In this document: positions 51,375 to 62,870 of the stretch, in pieces | Layout: every line of letters begins with the position of its first letter | How positions within the stretch are numbered: position 1 is the first letter of the stretch | DNA from: Caprimulgus europaeus | Taxonomy: Eukaryota > Chordata > Aves > Caprimulgiformes > Caprimulgidae | Assembly (NCBI GenBank): GCA_907165065.1 | Contig: OU015541.1 | Coordinates: forward strand, 11,275,001-11,339,000 | Length of the DNA stretch: 64,000 bases | Direction of reading: 5' to 3' | Position numbers and translations under genes: made by a program | Notes under the pieces: generated by a model | What the model saw: the letters and a program-made list of their open reading frames with translations, nothing else | Told to the model about the DNA's origin: nothing | Databases searched by the model: none

Positions 51375-51570
51375 ACACAAACATGTTTTGATCAGCCCGA
51401 CACAATCTGTAACAGGCGCATCTAAATATTATGAAGAAATATGTGGCGATCAGCTCCAAACACAGGGCCTGTAATGTATCCTTGCTAAATTCTTTCCATT
51501 GTGCTGTTAAATGCATCCAGCTGTCCATACGTTAAAGTTAAATATACTGTACTATAAAACTGAACTGAGA
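51375..51570. promoter_or_regulatory. candidate conserved non-coding element
   Basis: A 190-bp block with agcccgacacaatc, aacaggcgcatc, atgtggcgatcagc and catacgttaaag, all CpG-bearing words in AT-rich DNA, beside ctaaatattatg and gttaaatgc. No coding frame; repeat-free. Regulatory role inferred. Confidence 0.42.
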
Positions 51571-54500
51571 GTGGAAACTATTAAAATAAACCCAGCTATT
51601 TCCCTGCTCCCTCTCTCCCTCCCAATCAAGTATATTTTAGTTGGGGAAGGAGGAGAGTTATAACAACAATTATTTGATGTGGTGCATGGCAATGTCAGGG
51701 GGAGAGGGGAGCATGAGCAGCAGGGAATGGGAACAGCCCCAATAGGATGAGCCAGGAGAAATGGGGTGAATATTCTGGGTGACCTCAGGGTTGGGGCAAA
51801 GGATCCTTCTTGTGAGGAGCAAACAAAACCCTGCCTGACTGGATTTGCCATGCATTAAAAAGATATATGGGAAAAGGCAGAGAGAGGGTGATGTTGTCAT
51901 GGATGAAGGGGAAGGTCTTGGAGAGCTGTGATCATCTGTTTCATAAAGGAACAAAACATCTTTTTTCTTTTAAAAGAGCTTTGGGGTCCATGGGTTGCAA
52001 AGCGTGTCCTAACAACTGATTTTGTTTGGCTTTATCATTAACTGCTATGGAAAAAGCAGAGATACAACAGCAAGAGGAATGTAAACAGGAATGATTTGCA
52101 GTACTTGTGGGCAGTGCAGATTCACGTCTCATGTTCTAGGATTAGAATATCAAACTGAAAGCTCTCTTATCCAGGGGTTGGAGCAAGAGGAACATGATAG
52201 AAAAGAAATAGCCTCCAAGAAAATAGCTTTCTTCTAACTGATTTCCACCCCATTTTTTGAAGGAAATGAGGCTTGTATTGTCTGTGTGTCTGACATGCAA
52301 TCTCCACAATTTTGTTTTGTTTTAAATCAGCAAAAGACAGATACCAAACACAGGGCTTCTGATGAAGAAAGGTAATTACAGCTCAGCTTTTATTCATTTT
52401 GAGAGGTAGCAGCCAGGTGACCTGTTGGGCCACCTGCCCAGCCAAAGAGCCAAAGGATGCAAGAGGGCTGGCTTCAATGTCGATCAAGCCAAAAGTGAAT
52501 ATATTGCATCTTCTTTTGTCTCTGTTTTGCTTAAAGCAATGCTCATATAGAGCAGGGAAGTATCTCCTGGTCACTCTGTTACTGCAGGGACATGGAGGTC
52601 CCCCAGCCTGTGGAGGTCCCTGGCAGTCAGAGCTTGAGCCTTGTTCCCCAACTTAACCCCCCATTCCCAAGGACTCCATTGGACATTCCATTGGATTTCA
52701 TTTCATGGGAAATTTGCTAGATTTTTAATTATGCATAATCATGCTGGTTAACATGCTTATTTAGAAATACATAAGAAAACAAATCTGGACAGCAGAGAAG
52801 GGAAATGTGGTTGTGAGCAGCAACATGAATTGGTGGCAAAGCCCTGATAGAGTTTTTCCCCTTCCAGTACGTGAGTGCGTGTTTAGCTTAAATTATTGCC
52901 CAGATCAGGTGAAGGTCCTTATTTAAACACCACAATTGAACAAGTGCAAGTCAGTTTTGTCCTCCAGTACCTTTCAGTGAGTAATAAAAATTAAATTTAA
53001 AAAGAAAAAAAAAAGACTGTTTCAATGTCACTTTTACAACACACCAGATGATGCTCTGTGATGTGTTTGAGGTTTATGCCACTGTAGTGCCATGCAAACA
53101 CAGGCTGCATCATACCTGTACAGTGTGTTGGATGCAGGGAGAGCACCAGTGCCTCATCAACCAGAGCATTTACTCCTTGTCAGGGTTGGAAACCAGGCTT
53201 CATATACCCCATTTTATTGAACTTTGCAAATTGAAAAACCATAAAAATCAGAAGTGGGAGTGGAGTTTTGCTCTGTTCTCATGGAATCACTTGGAATTTT
53301 GTTGTTGTTGTTGTTGTTGTTGTTGTTTTTTCCTTTTATTTTGGTCACAAAATTTTGGAGCTGTTTTTCTAAACATGAATGTTTGCCAAAAAAATCCTAT
53401 CTACAAACAAGATTATGCATCATGAGAACATCCATTTCAACAGCTATTTTCGTATCATAAACAGACCATGGTTGAAGGCAATGGTCACTTTGAAGGAGGA
53501 TGAAAATAATGTCTGAGTTGGCTGTTGGTAGGACAAGAAAAGGTAGGTTTAAAATTGAACAAACAAGATTGAGACAAGAACTGAGTGCTTCATACAGTGC
53601 AGATGGGTTCAAATCTTTGCTGGCTATTCATGCACAAAGTGTGTGTGATCTTGTTTCCTGCTCTGTTGACGTCTATCAACAGTAAGGTGTTTTTCCAGGA
53701 CTGTGAAGTAATCCACTTAGTCCCCAATTATTTAATGCTGTGCAACTATCTTGTTGCTGTTTGTCCTCTGACAGCTCAGGCAGCAGCAATACAACATATC
53801 TGAACCCTTAAGTATGTCTGCGTGGAGAATGCTGCAAAGGTCAGAGCCTCTCAGGGTGTCAGTGACAGAGGAGTCTGTGGTGAAGCTTTCTGGGATGAGG
53901 AGAGTGATGGATAAATCAGCTGCCTGTATGGATGAACATATGGGCATGGAAAGCAGCTCGGTTACTGAGATTTTGCCAAAAAGGAAGAGAAGGTGAAGGA
54001 AGGTGTTTCTGATATGAAGTGTCCAGTGCATATCATTGGCACTGTTTAAAATAGATGTCCCTCTGTCACACTTACGCATTTGGGATGCACAGGAATAGCA
54101 AACTCAAGTCATGTTAACGTGTCCTAGGATCACACCAGCAATAGCTTTCTTAGCTCCCATGGCCTCAAATCCTTCTCTCATGTCATACACTTGAGATGGG
54201 AGTGCAATGCACTCTCTGCCAAGTGTCAGCTTTCAGGAGTATTTGGTATCAGCCTACAACTCTCAAAAGGCAAATTAAAGGTGAACTAGAGTCATCTGTA
54301 CAGTGGAGAGTGCAAATGTGTGAGATAAGAGGGTTTTGACGCCAGTCCAAGTTGTTTCCTCTCTCTCCTTCCTCCCTAGTTTACATAGAAAAAGAAAAAA
54401 AAAAAGCTTTTCAAAAGCCGTTTCTATTATTACCTTGTAATCAGCTAGAATTTTTCCTCCTCTTGCTCACTGATTCCCCTGCACATGTTATTTGATTTTT

Positions 54501-55560
54501 TCATTAGTAGTTATTTTTGTTTCAAAATAAGTAAATGTACTTTGCATTTCCATGGTTGGGTTTGATCCAAAGATTTCCAACAGCTTCATGGATGGGGTTT
54601 CAGCACCTTAGAGGGAGAAGAAACACAGTCTTTTCTAGCCCAAGACCCGAAGGCCCTACATGAACCATCACAACCTTTCACCTTAATGCCTGTGAACAGA
54701 GAATTTAATTTCCTGACTTTGAAGCATTTTACTCTTGGCTTGCACAGAGGGGCTGGGGAGTGGGGAACCAGGTCTTTTGCAGTGCAGAGATGTGGAACGA
54801 TGCGTCCTCACCACCCAGCTCAGTGGCAGCCTGGAGGAGTCCCCAGCTCCTCCACAACTGCTCTCTCTTCTATCCCTGCCAGGAAATGTCTCCTTTTTAT
54901 TTCCCACCATCTATGTCAGTTGTAAGAAGAATAAAACTGTGCCATCCATGTTAGGCTGGGGTTTTCAGAGGTATATGAAGAAGTTTGGTGACTGATTCCC
55001 ACTGAAAAGATGTTGCAAATGGACATTTAATGCTCCCTGACTCCACTGACAGCCTCATCCCTTGCTGGTTAATGGCCTTAGATTCTTTCCCTTCCCAAGC
55101 TTGATGCAATTGTTTTATAAAAGCTGCACAGCCCACCCCATGACAATCTTTCACCAGCTTTAAAATCCTTTTTGGTTCAGCTCTTGCAGCATTTGCTAGA
55201 CTGAAGTAATTTGACAGAGTGGGGATTGTTGGCCTTTGCTCAGCCAGTAGGTAAATAAAAACCCAGCTCCCTTTTCTTCTGCTAAGAGTAAAATGATGCA
55301 TTGACAAAGGGCACGGTGCATATTCACCTCCATTCATCCCTCCTGTTACTCATGAGGATGTCCCCATTCAATTACTTCTGGTAAGGACAGGACCTGTCGA
55401 GGTGTGTGGTTAAACAGCAGAGCAGCGCAGGGCAGGAGCAGTGGCAGGAGGGCTGTTTGCCATTTACAGCAAACTCATGAGTGTTTTAGAAAGGAATATA
55501 ATGAAGAAAGCACTGGCTTTTCCTAGGCCTGCTGCTGCTCTTCAGATGACCTTGGAACAA
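51571..55560. other. non-coding block
   Basis: Unique sequence with a (GTT)9 tract at 53300-53327 and A-rich runs near 52999-53014 and 54388-54404. Frames up to 128 codons (minus 54951-55337; plus 53048-53425) show no domain, and the latter is opened in part by the trinucleotide repeat. No interspersed repeats recognised. Confidence 0.5.
53300..53327. repeat. (GTT)n microsatellite
   Basis: Nine perfect GTT units followed by a T-run. Read in plus frames it gives spurious Cys or Leu runs. Confidence 0.96.
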
Positions 55561-55562
55561 AC

Positions 55563-56101
55563 ATATTCCTATTCCTATTCCTATTCCTATTCCTATTCCT
55601 ATCCCTATTCCTATTCCTATTCCTATTCCTATTCCTATTCCTATTCCTATTCCTATCCCTATCTCTATTCCTATTCCTATCCCTATCCCTATCTCTATTC
55701 CTATTCCTATTCCTATTCCTATTCCTATTCCTATTCCTATTCCTGTTCCTATTCCTATTCCTATTCCTATTCCTATTCCTGTTCCTGTTCTTATTCCTAT
55801 TCCTATTCCTATCCCTATTACTATTCCTGTTCCTATTCCTATCCCTATCTCTATCCCTATTCCTATTCCTATTCCTATTCCTATTCCTATTCCTATTCCT
55901 ATTCCTATTCCTATCCCTATTCCTGTTCCTATTCCTATTCCTATCCCTATCTCTATTCCTATCCCTATTCCTATTCCTATCCCTATCCCTATCTCTATCC
56001 CTATTCCTTTCCTATCCCTATCCCTATCCCTATCCCTATCCCTATCCCTATCCCTATCCCTATCCCTATCCCTATCCCTATCCCTATCCCTATCCCTATC
56101 C
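55563..56101. repeat. 540-bp (CTATTC)n / (CCCTAT)n hexanucleotide array
   Basis: About 90 units of a 6-bp motif. The left 440 bp is mainly CTATTC with interspersed CTATCC, CTATCT and CTGTTC variants. After a one-base phase slip (tattcctttcctat near 56002-56015) the right ~86 bp is pure CCCTAT, about 14 copies. The variant unit tatctctat recurs at offsets 55661, 55691, 55847, 55949 and 55991, each preceded by a CCCTAT unit, so segments of the array have been duplicated. Period six keeps frames open on both strands, producing spurious 255- and 222-codon frames; these are not genes. Confidence 0.99.
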
Positions 56102-59100
56102 ATCATTCCCACACAGATATCCACATGCCCTTTTTCTCTTCCCATTCCCTCCATTGCATAATTGATAATTTACAGGCTGAATTTCTGCAGTTTAAAAACC
56201 CAACATGAGGACAGAGTTGAAGCTGCAGGGTGATATTTGCAGATGGTTGAGGTAAAGCCCTGCAGACCTTGTGCCCATCTGTAACCAAATACTTTCAGAG
56301 TACATTTCGGGGGAGCCCGAGTGCTGGCCGTAAGCAGCCTGAGATAGCCCACACCCACCTTGCTGAACTCCTTGGCTGACAGACACAGGTTACTTGCAAA
56401 ATGATGTCTTTTTTTTGCCACTGTAGATGATGATGCCTTGCTGGAGGTCAACATTTGTAAGGAGATGAAATCTCTGATGTACTTAACTGCAGGCAGACTG
56501 CCACTGCCTACTGACAAAGCATTTCTAGGGAAGATTAAGGTTTGGCTAGACTTTAATTAGGGAATCAGGGAGAATTAGAGGTGTGACTGTATCCAGGAGC
56601 TTCATAACGGAGCCCTCCTTGTCTCTAATGCAGGAACCATTCATAACTATTTCACAGGATTTTGTCCTCAATGTAGATTCAGAAGTCAGTCCCAAAATTA
56701 CAATTAAAAATCTGTTAATGACAACAGACAAACTGAGAGATGAAGAGATTTGTAGGAGCTGTTTTTTCCTGCAATGGTACTACCCAGAACAAACTTTCTA
56801 CCTCCATAAACATTTATTTTGTGCTCTGGCCCACTGGCCATCTCCTCAGCTGGTATCTGGCTGATTTGCTGCCCTGACTCCAGCAAAGCTACGCTGATTG
56901 CCACCAGTGCAAGGCGAGGCTGTTGGCAGAGCACGCTCAGCACCTTCTTCGTTCTCGAGTATTCAAGTGCTCTAAGCAACTAACAAACCCACTGGTTTAT
57001 AGCTGTCTTGTAACTGAATTTCAAACCCATCTTTATCCTGTATAAAGTGACTCTTCTATCTTTTAAACTAAGTAATCACTGCAAAGCCCCATTCTTGTTC
57101 CATGTGAGGGGATCAAGAGGAAAGAAGGAAGATGCAGCCACTTCAGGAAAAAAAAAAAATCCCAAGCCGGTCCAGTTGGCTGGGGTGCAGATTCCTGCTG
57201 TCCACCTACACAAGCTGCCTGCCCTTGATGGATTGATTTAATTTGTCTATTTATTTTGTGGACTTTTTTTGCAAAGATCCAAAGGGAAGCACGCTGCAAA
57301 AAAGAAATGCTGTCACTGGGAAGTTAGTCATTAACAGCCCAGTGTCTCCCAGGCAAGACAGAGATGCTGCAGCCTCTCTGAAGTTTGCATGTCATTACAG
57401 AGGGATGTTGTGATGTGACAGACACAGGGATTTAAGACAGATCTTTTCCTTGCCCAGGGTCCCCTCTGCTTCTGCGGTGTTTATATGGGATCACTGAGCT
57501 ATATCAAGTGTTCAGTATCAGATGCATGAAGTACTACCCACATGCATCACCCGTCAAGAAAGATTAACTTTTCACTGTACAGCAGCTCAGAAATACTCCC
57601 AGGGCAAAGAAGGACTGCCCAGACAGAAATCTTTCTTTTTCTTCTCCCCATTCCTCTCATTAAAACTGTAGGTGGCTGATGGAAATGGCTTACCTAGCAC
57701 GGAGATGAATAGCCAGAAGCTAATTTGCTGAAGGAATTGATTCTGTTGTGGTTCTAGATAGAACAGTGATTTGACAGCACCTTAGAAATGCTTAAACTAC
57801 TTTGCTGAATCAAGTCTGATTCCAGAGTTGGATTAAAAACATAACTGATATGGAATTTAATGTTAATTATTTAGTACTGTAGCTGCTCTTGAGGCGTTAA
57901 GCAGAATATCCCATCTCTTTACCCCCTAAATCAGAGCCAGCCACAACCTCACAATCCAATTTACAGAATCACAGAATCATTTAATCACCAGGGAGGTCAG
58001 GATTTCCCTGGGGACCTGGTTTCAGCTGTGATCAAGTTCACCACTGTTGTCCTTGAGGACACAAGTTGGGTAGCTCCAGGTCCACAGCCGGGTTTGGTGT
58101 CCATCCCCATGTTCGCAGTGAGGTCAGGAGGTGCAGCTCTCCCCAAGGTGATCTCGCTGTGTCCCACAGCTTCCCTGCGGTCATCCACTGACCACGCTGG
58201 CCATGTTCAATGGAGTGGCTCAGGCAGGGCTAGTGTGAAGAGGTTCCCACGTTCTTCTCATGGGCCATAACCCCTGAGCACAGCATAAATCCTCACTTAA
58301 CAGCATATTTTTTCCTTCTGTGTTTTAACAGCGGTGGGTGCAGAGGGAGACGCTCCGGTGAGCATCGCTGCTCCACTCACCAGGCAGGGCTCGTGCTGTG
58401 CTACACCAGCACCATGCTGCCTGCTTCTTTTAAATGAGTCAGCCAGTACCCTGAAATCAAAGCACTTAAAACAGGCTGGGAAGGACAGCTTGGCATGGCT
58501 GACTGTTGAGAGTGCTCCAGGAGGAACCAGCAGCCTCCTCTTTAGAAACACAAGCCAGGCTTGCAGCAGCATCAAAACCAGGAGAGCCGGTGCTGGCTCC
58601 AGCTCTGGCTAAGAAGTGATCTGGCTTTAGTGATTCTGGTGTGCAAAGAAATGGTTCCTGAGGTCTACATGGCTTTGGTGGACACAAGCAAAGAGAAAGC
58701 ATTCACAGTGCAAAGCTGTTTTGCTGTCTCTGGGCCCACATTTCTCAGAGGAATTGAGTAACAGGCTTAGGGATGGTTTCCTCAGCACAAGACCTGTGGT
58801 TATACCTCATGTGAATCTCAACTAATCTAATCACAACATGTTAATGAAACTAGACCTAAAAGAGTAACCAATAATCAATACCAGAATGCTCTAACATCAT
58901 GTACCACAGACCTAACACCCTTATCTTCCATGTTTGTTTTCATTTTTTAGGACCCTTTTCTTTTCTTGTGCAGAACACTCAAGTAGAATGATTAACTTCA
59001 CTTTAAAACTCTAGCAATATTTTTTAGAATCCCCTTTTGATAATATTTTAGTGATGATTCACTGCCAGCAGCCATTAAAACAATTTAACATGTGACATTT

Positions 59101-60049
59101 CAGAGCAGAGCTGAAAGACAAGAGACCTGAGTTCAAAGACGGAGCTGTTGCTGAACTGCTGCTTCCACAATTAGTGCGTTTCTTTCCGCAAGCAATGGAT
59201 GATAGAAGCAATTTTCCAAAGAGAAGGAAAAAGCACTTTGCACTGACAGGAGATTCAGAGGGAGGGGAGGAGGCAGAAGTTCACTGTTTGATGCCCTTAA
59301 TCCTATTAACTGTAGAAGCATCCCAAAGAGGGAGTGAAAGAGTTCCTGAAACAGGGACAGAAGAGAAGATCACATTTTCTTCTTGGCCTTCCTCAAAAAT
59401 TAAACCAATCTTTTTTCTGAGTTATTGTGCCAAGACCTGCTTACACAGAGAACACGAATCGCCTGCCAGTGGTGACAAGCTTAGATACATCACTCGGGTA
59501 CAATAGAGATGGACACACAAAACGGCTCCCAGTCTCAGAGGAGAGTGATGATCTCAGATACAGGGACAACCATGCAAAGAAGGGGTCTAGATCATGTTTT
59601 TTTCTGTATTTTGCAACTGGAATTTATTTTTTCACAATAATTTCATACTTAACACGATGCCCACTGTTCAGTCTGGGAAACATGAAACATCTTGGCCCTA
59701 AATGCTATTTTTCTGCTTTACCAGAGGGAAGAGCTCTTCTTTTGTTCACCTTTTTGTACTTCACCTCACAGAACAAGTTCCTCAGATGTGCTTGCAATCT
59801 GTTGGTACAAATATAATGCTAAAAATTAAAATGTGCTTGAAAGAGCAAAGAGAGCCTATTTTACAACATTTATCATTTTAGACCAACACTTCTGGTACAC
59901 CAAATCCTCCAACCTGCAATATCAGGCTCATTGTAAGACACTAACAACCAATATCAATATACTCAGCTTGATATGACTAGTTCTGGATGCAAACACAGAA
60001 ATAATGTAATAAGCTTCTTGGCTGCAGCCACACAGAAACATCCTCCACC
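56102..60049. other. non-coding block
   Basis: Unique sequence. A two-copy CR1-like tail word (acagaatcacagaatca, 57963-57979) lacks a recognisable CR1 body beyond it. AT-rich patches near 57800-57900 (ggaatttaatgttaattatt) and 58800-58900 are weak candidates for conserved DNA. Frames of 90-130 codons at 56.2-56.5, 58.3-58.6 and 59.2-59.8 kb have no domain. Confidence 0.5.
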
Positions 60050-60075
60050 AAAAAAAAAAAAAAAAAAAAAAAAAA
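60050..60075. repeat. poly(A) tract
   Basis: Twenty-six consecutive A. No LINE, SINE or processed-copy body and no flanking target-site duplication is visible, so it is called as a simple repeat. Confidence 0.95.
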
Positions 60076-60099
60076 GCTACCACTAAACTTGACTCATTT

Positions 60100-60450
60100 T
60101 TTTTAAAGAAAAAAGCAATTTTTCACATTTTAATAGCTTTCATTCCATGTCTTAATAAATGCATGTTTGTTGATTTGTGTAAGCATGATGTAGGATTCTG
60201 CAAATGAATGTAATCTGCACCAAGGGGATAGCTAACCACTAGCTAACACTTTTGAATAATGAATCCCTACTGTATCAGATGGACGCTATTCATAATAATT
60301 CCTTGCTTTTCTCATTTTGTCGTGTACAGTAGCGATTAATCAATTTGCAGCGTTATGTCACCCGCAACAAATTGCTAGCACCAAGACAAATTTATTGCTT
60401 TATGATAAAAGAACTTGTTTAGGTAGAAATAAATTAAATTTGGGGGTTGT
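60100..60450. promoter_or_regulatory. strong candidate conserved non-coding element
   Basis: Repeat-free block with gaataatgaatccctac, gatggacgctattcataat, gtcgtgtacagtagcg, gattaatcaatttgcagcg, ttatgtcacccgc and caaatttattgctttatg. CpGs persist at atggacgct, gtcgtg, tagcgat, gcagcgtt and acccgc. There is no coding frame. Composition and intact motif words make this one of the best enhancer candidates in the window; unproven without alignment. Confidence 0.48.
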
Positions 60451-60778
60451 TGTTTGAATGTGATGTTTACATATATGACCCATGCTGCACAGGCCAGCAG
60501 AGGTAAGGGTATCCAATTATTATGCCCGTGTTTTGAGGATAGTTCAAAGAGATGCAAAAGCAAATGGTATGTTTGTACAGCTAACCAGTCCTTGAAGAGA
60601 GTGAGTCCTCCTGGGGACTCTCTGTGCCATGAATGAGGCTCTTCAGAAGAATTTGGAAGAATTATCAAGGAACAGTTGTGTGTTCAGTGTTTCTTCCATT
60701 TTAAGATGGTTTGATGCACTTTGTTCTGGGTGATCTAGAGGAGAAGTATCTCCCAGAGCTCTGACAAGTGTCATTTTC

Positions 60779-61115
60779 AGAATAACAGAATCATTAAGGT
60801 TGGAAAAGACCTCTAAGATCATCCAGTCCAGCCACCAACTCGTCACCACCATGCTCACTAAACCATATCCCTGAGTGCTACGTCTATGCGTTTCTTGAAC
60901 ACTTCTAGGGATGGTGACTCCACCGCTGCCCTGGGCAGCCTGTTCCAATGTCTGACCGCTCTTTCAGAGAAATTTTTTCCAACATCCAACCTGAACCTCC
61001 CCCGGTGCAACTTGAGGCCATTGCTCCTAGTCCTATCGCTGGTGACCTGGGAGAAGAGACCAAGCCCCACCTCACTACACCCTCCTTTCAGGTAGTTGTA
61101 GAGAGCGAGAAGACA
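60779..61115 (-). mobile_element. CR1 LINE 3' fragment
   Basis: Reverse complement of an avian CR1 3' end: tail word cagaataacagaatcat, then ggttggaaaagacctctaag, atcatccagtccagcc, ctgggcagcctgttcc and ggtagttgtagagagcg. Read on minus, it still spells the C-terminal CR1 ORF2 region with HWNRLPR and [11 protein letters not shown], inside an open frame covering 60858-61298. About 335 bp remain and the 5' side is truncated. The open frame suggests a fairly young copy relative to the others; it cannot encode an active protein at this length. Confidence 0.93.
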
Positions 61116-61418
61116 GCTCTTCTTCTGAAGGTTGTGGGAAGGGACTGAGCAGAAATAGCTTTCCAAGAAAGAGACAGGGAGATCTGTCTGCCAGGCTGTG
61201 TGCTGCCCTGCTATCTCTCTCTGCAGATGATGCAAACGTGTTCGATGAACTTCCTGGCTGTGAACAGAGCAGCCAAAGGTTCCGTGCTGGAAACCCAAAG
61301 CTCCTGCAGCTGGGTGTAGGATTTGGGTTTGCTTCCCAGGGTGCTCAGTGGAGATGGCCAGCCTTGAGCGTTCAAAGGCTGATTAACTTCTAGTAATAAT
61401 AATGCCCGATTTGCTGCT
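61116..61418. other. unique spacer between CR1 and (TTTTA)n
   Basis: About 300 bp with no recognised gene or repeat. The CR1 minus-strand frame runs 180 bp into it by chance. Confidence 0.6.
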
Positions 61419-61597
61419 ATTATTTTATTTTATTTTATTTTATTTTATTTTATTTTATTTTATTTTATTTTATTTTATTTTATTTTATTTTATTTTATTT
61501 TATTTTATTTTATTTTATTTTATTTTATTTTATTTTATTTTATTTTATTTTATTTTATTTTATTTTTTATTTTATTTTATTTTATTTTATTTTTTGG
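61419..61597. repeat. 176-bp (TTTTA)n array
   Basis: About 35 copies of the pentamer TTTTA, with one length variant near 61564-61570 and a degenerate right edge (ggttatgttatgttatatt). Open frames through it give spurious Phe-Ile-Leu-Tyr repeats. Confidence 0.99.
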
Positions 61598-62013
61598 TTA
61601 TGTTATGTTATATTTTATTTCTTTTTATTTCTTTTTAGTTTCCTTCAACCTTTGACAGGCTCCAATCGCATATTAGCTGCTCCTCCATAAATCTTAGTTT
61701 TCATCATACTCTTTCTCCCTGGGTTCAATTCTGCTGTTACTTCTCTTTCTTTGCTTATTTCTTCCACTCTTCACTTTTTCTCATTTCTCGGATTCCTGAC
61801 CAGGCATTTTCTGTAGCTCTGGATAATACCTCTTCCTTCCCTGCTACTCCCTACTAATGTCCTTGTCAGTCTTCTGAATCATTGCTGCATCATCCCAAAA
61901 GATGTTTAACTGAGGTTATCCCTGTCTGGAACTGCAAGACTGAGAAAACCCAATAAGTCAAACAGTTCCTCCCTCCACACACTCCAGTTTGTCAAGGTGG
62001 CCCTGAAATGTTC
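61598..62013. other. unique spacer between two pentamer arrays
   Basis: T-rich then pyrimidine-rich unique sequence. No gene or interspersed repeat recognised. Confidence 0.6.
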
Positions 62014-62403
62014 AGAGAGGAGAGGAGAGGAGAGGAGAGGAGAGGAGAGGAGAGGAGAGGAGAGGAGAGGAGAGGAGAGGAGAGGAGAGGAGAGGAGAGG
62101 AGGGGAGAGGAGAGGAGAGGAGAGGAGAGGAGAGGAGAGGAGAGGAGAGGAGAGGAGAGGAGAGGAGAGGAGAGGAGAGGAGAGGAGAGGAGAGGAGAGG
62201 AGAGGAGAGGAGAGGAGAGGAGAGGAGAGGAGAGGAGAGGAGAGGAGAGGAGAGGAGAGGAGAGGAGAGGAGAGGAGAGGAGAGGAGAGGAGAGGAGAGG
62301 AGAGGAGAGGAGAGGAGAGGAGAGGAGAGGAGAGGAGAGGAGAGGAGAGGAGAGGAGAGGAGAGGAGAGGAGAGGAGAGGAGAGGAGAGGAGAGGAGAGG
62401 AGG
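62014..62403. repeat. 390-bp (GGAGA)n homopurine array
   Basis: About 78 tandem copies of the pentamer AGAGG on plus (CCTCT on minus), with a single visible variant unit (aggggagagg at 62101). The strand is pure purine over the full length. Spurious frames read Glu-Arg-Arg-Gly repeats on plus and Leu-Leu-Ser-Ser-Pro repeats on minus (up to 181 codons); these are not genes. Confidence 0.99.
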
Positions 62404-62699
62404 GATGCTCAGTGTCTCAGTGCACAGCTCCTTCTCGGGAGATGCAGACAAACCTCACAGAGAGCTGTGGTGAAAAGGAATAAACTTCAATTGCCTGTAG
62501 GGGTGTGAGGACACCACTGCTCACTCACTGAAATTCCCTCTGCTGGTCCCTTTATTTAAGGTGTGTAACTCTGTGTGAGCATTTGTCTCGTAGAAAGCAT
62601 CCACACAATTTGGACACAAGTATGGAAAGCACCTGAAAAAAATACATACTCCTAAAGCTCAGGTGAAAGCTTATCATTAAATCCAAGTTTCACCAGACT
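62404..62699. other. non-coding interval
   Basis: Unique sequence with no recognised gene or repeat. Confidence 0.55.
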
Positions 62700-62870
62700 C
62701 TGAGAGTTCCTCCAGATTTGTGCCAGCATAACTAGTCTCAAAAGGTTCTAATGTTAGTCAATGACAGCACAGTAATGGTCTATTAATTAGCCAGTTTTTA
62801 TCAACACCTGCAGTGCAATGTTATTACCCATGACGGCAGCCAGCCTTGGATAGCAATCTGCCCTCAGAAT
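62700..62870. promoter_or_regulatory. candidate conserved non-coding element
   Basis: Unique block with gttctaatgttagtcaatg, ggtctattaattagccag, gcaatgttattacccatg and one CpG (tgacggcag). No coding frame. Enhancer-like by composition only. Confidence 0.38.

Noticed and set aside
55441-56208. 255-codon plus frame and 222-codon minus frame of Tyr-Ser / Gly-Ile dipeptide repeats
   Set aside because: Both are the period-6 hexamer array read in frame. Six is a multiple of three, so no stop arises; flanks have no coding signal.
57963-57981. Two CR1-like 8-bp tail units (acagaatcacagaatca)
   Set aside because: The sequence after the tail does not continue into CR1 text, so the match is too short to call an element.
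60050-60075. Poly(A) run as the tail of a retroposed gene copy
   Set aside because: No gene-like body or target-site duplication next to it.
61906-62508. 158-181-codon frames of Glu-Arg-Gly or Leu-Ser-Pro repeats
   Set aside because: They are the (GGAGA)n pentamer array, which contains no stop triplet in any of these phases. Not genes.
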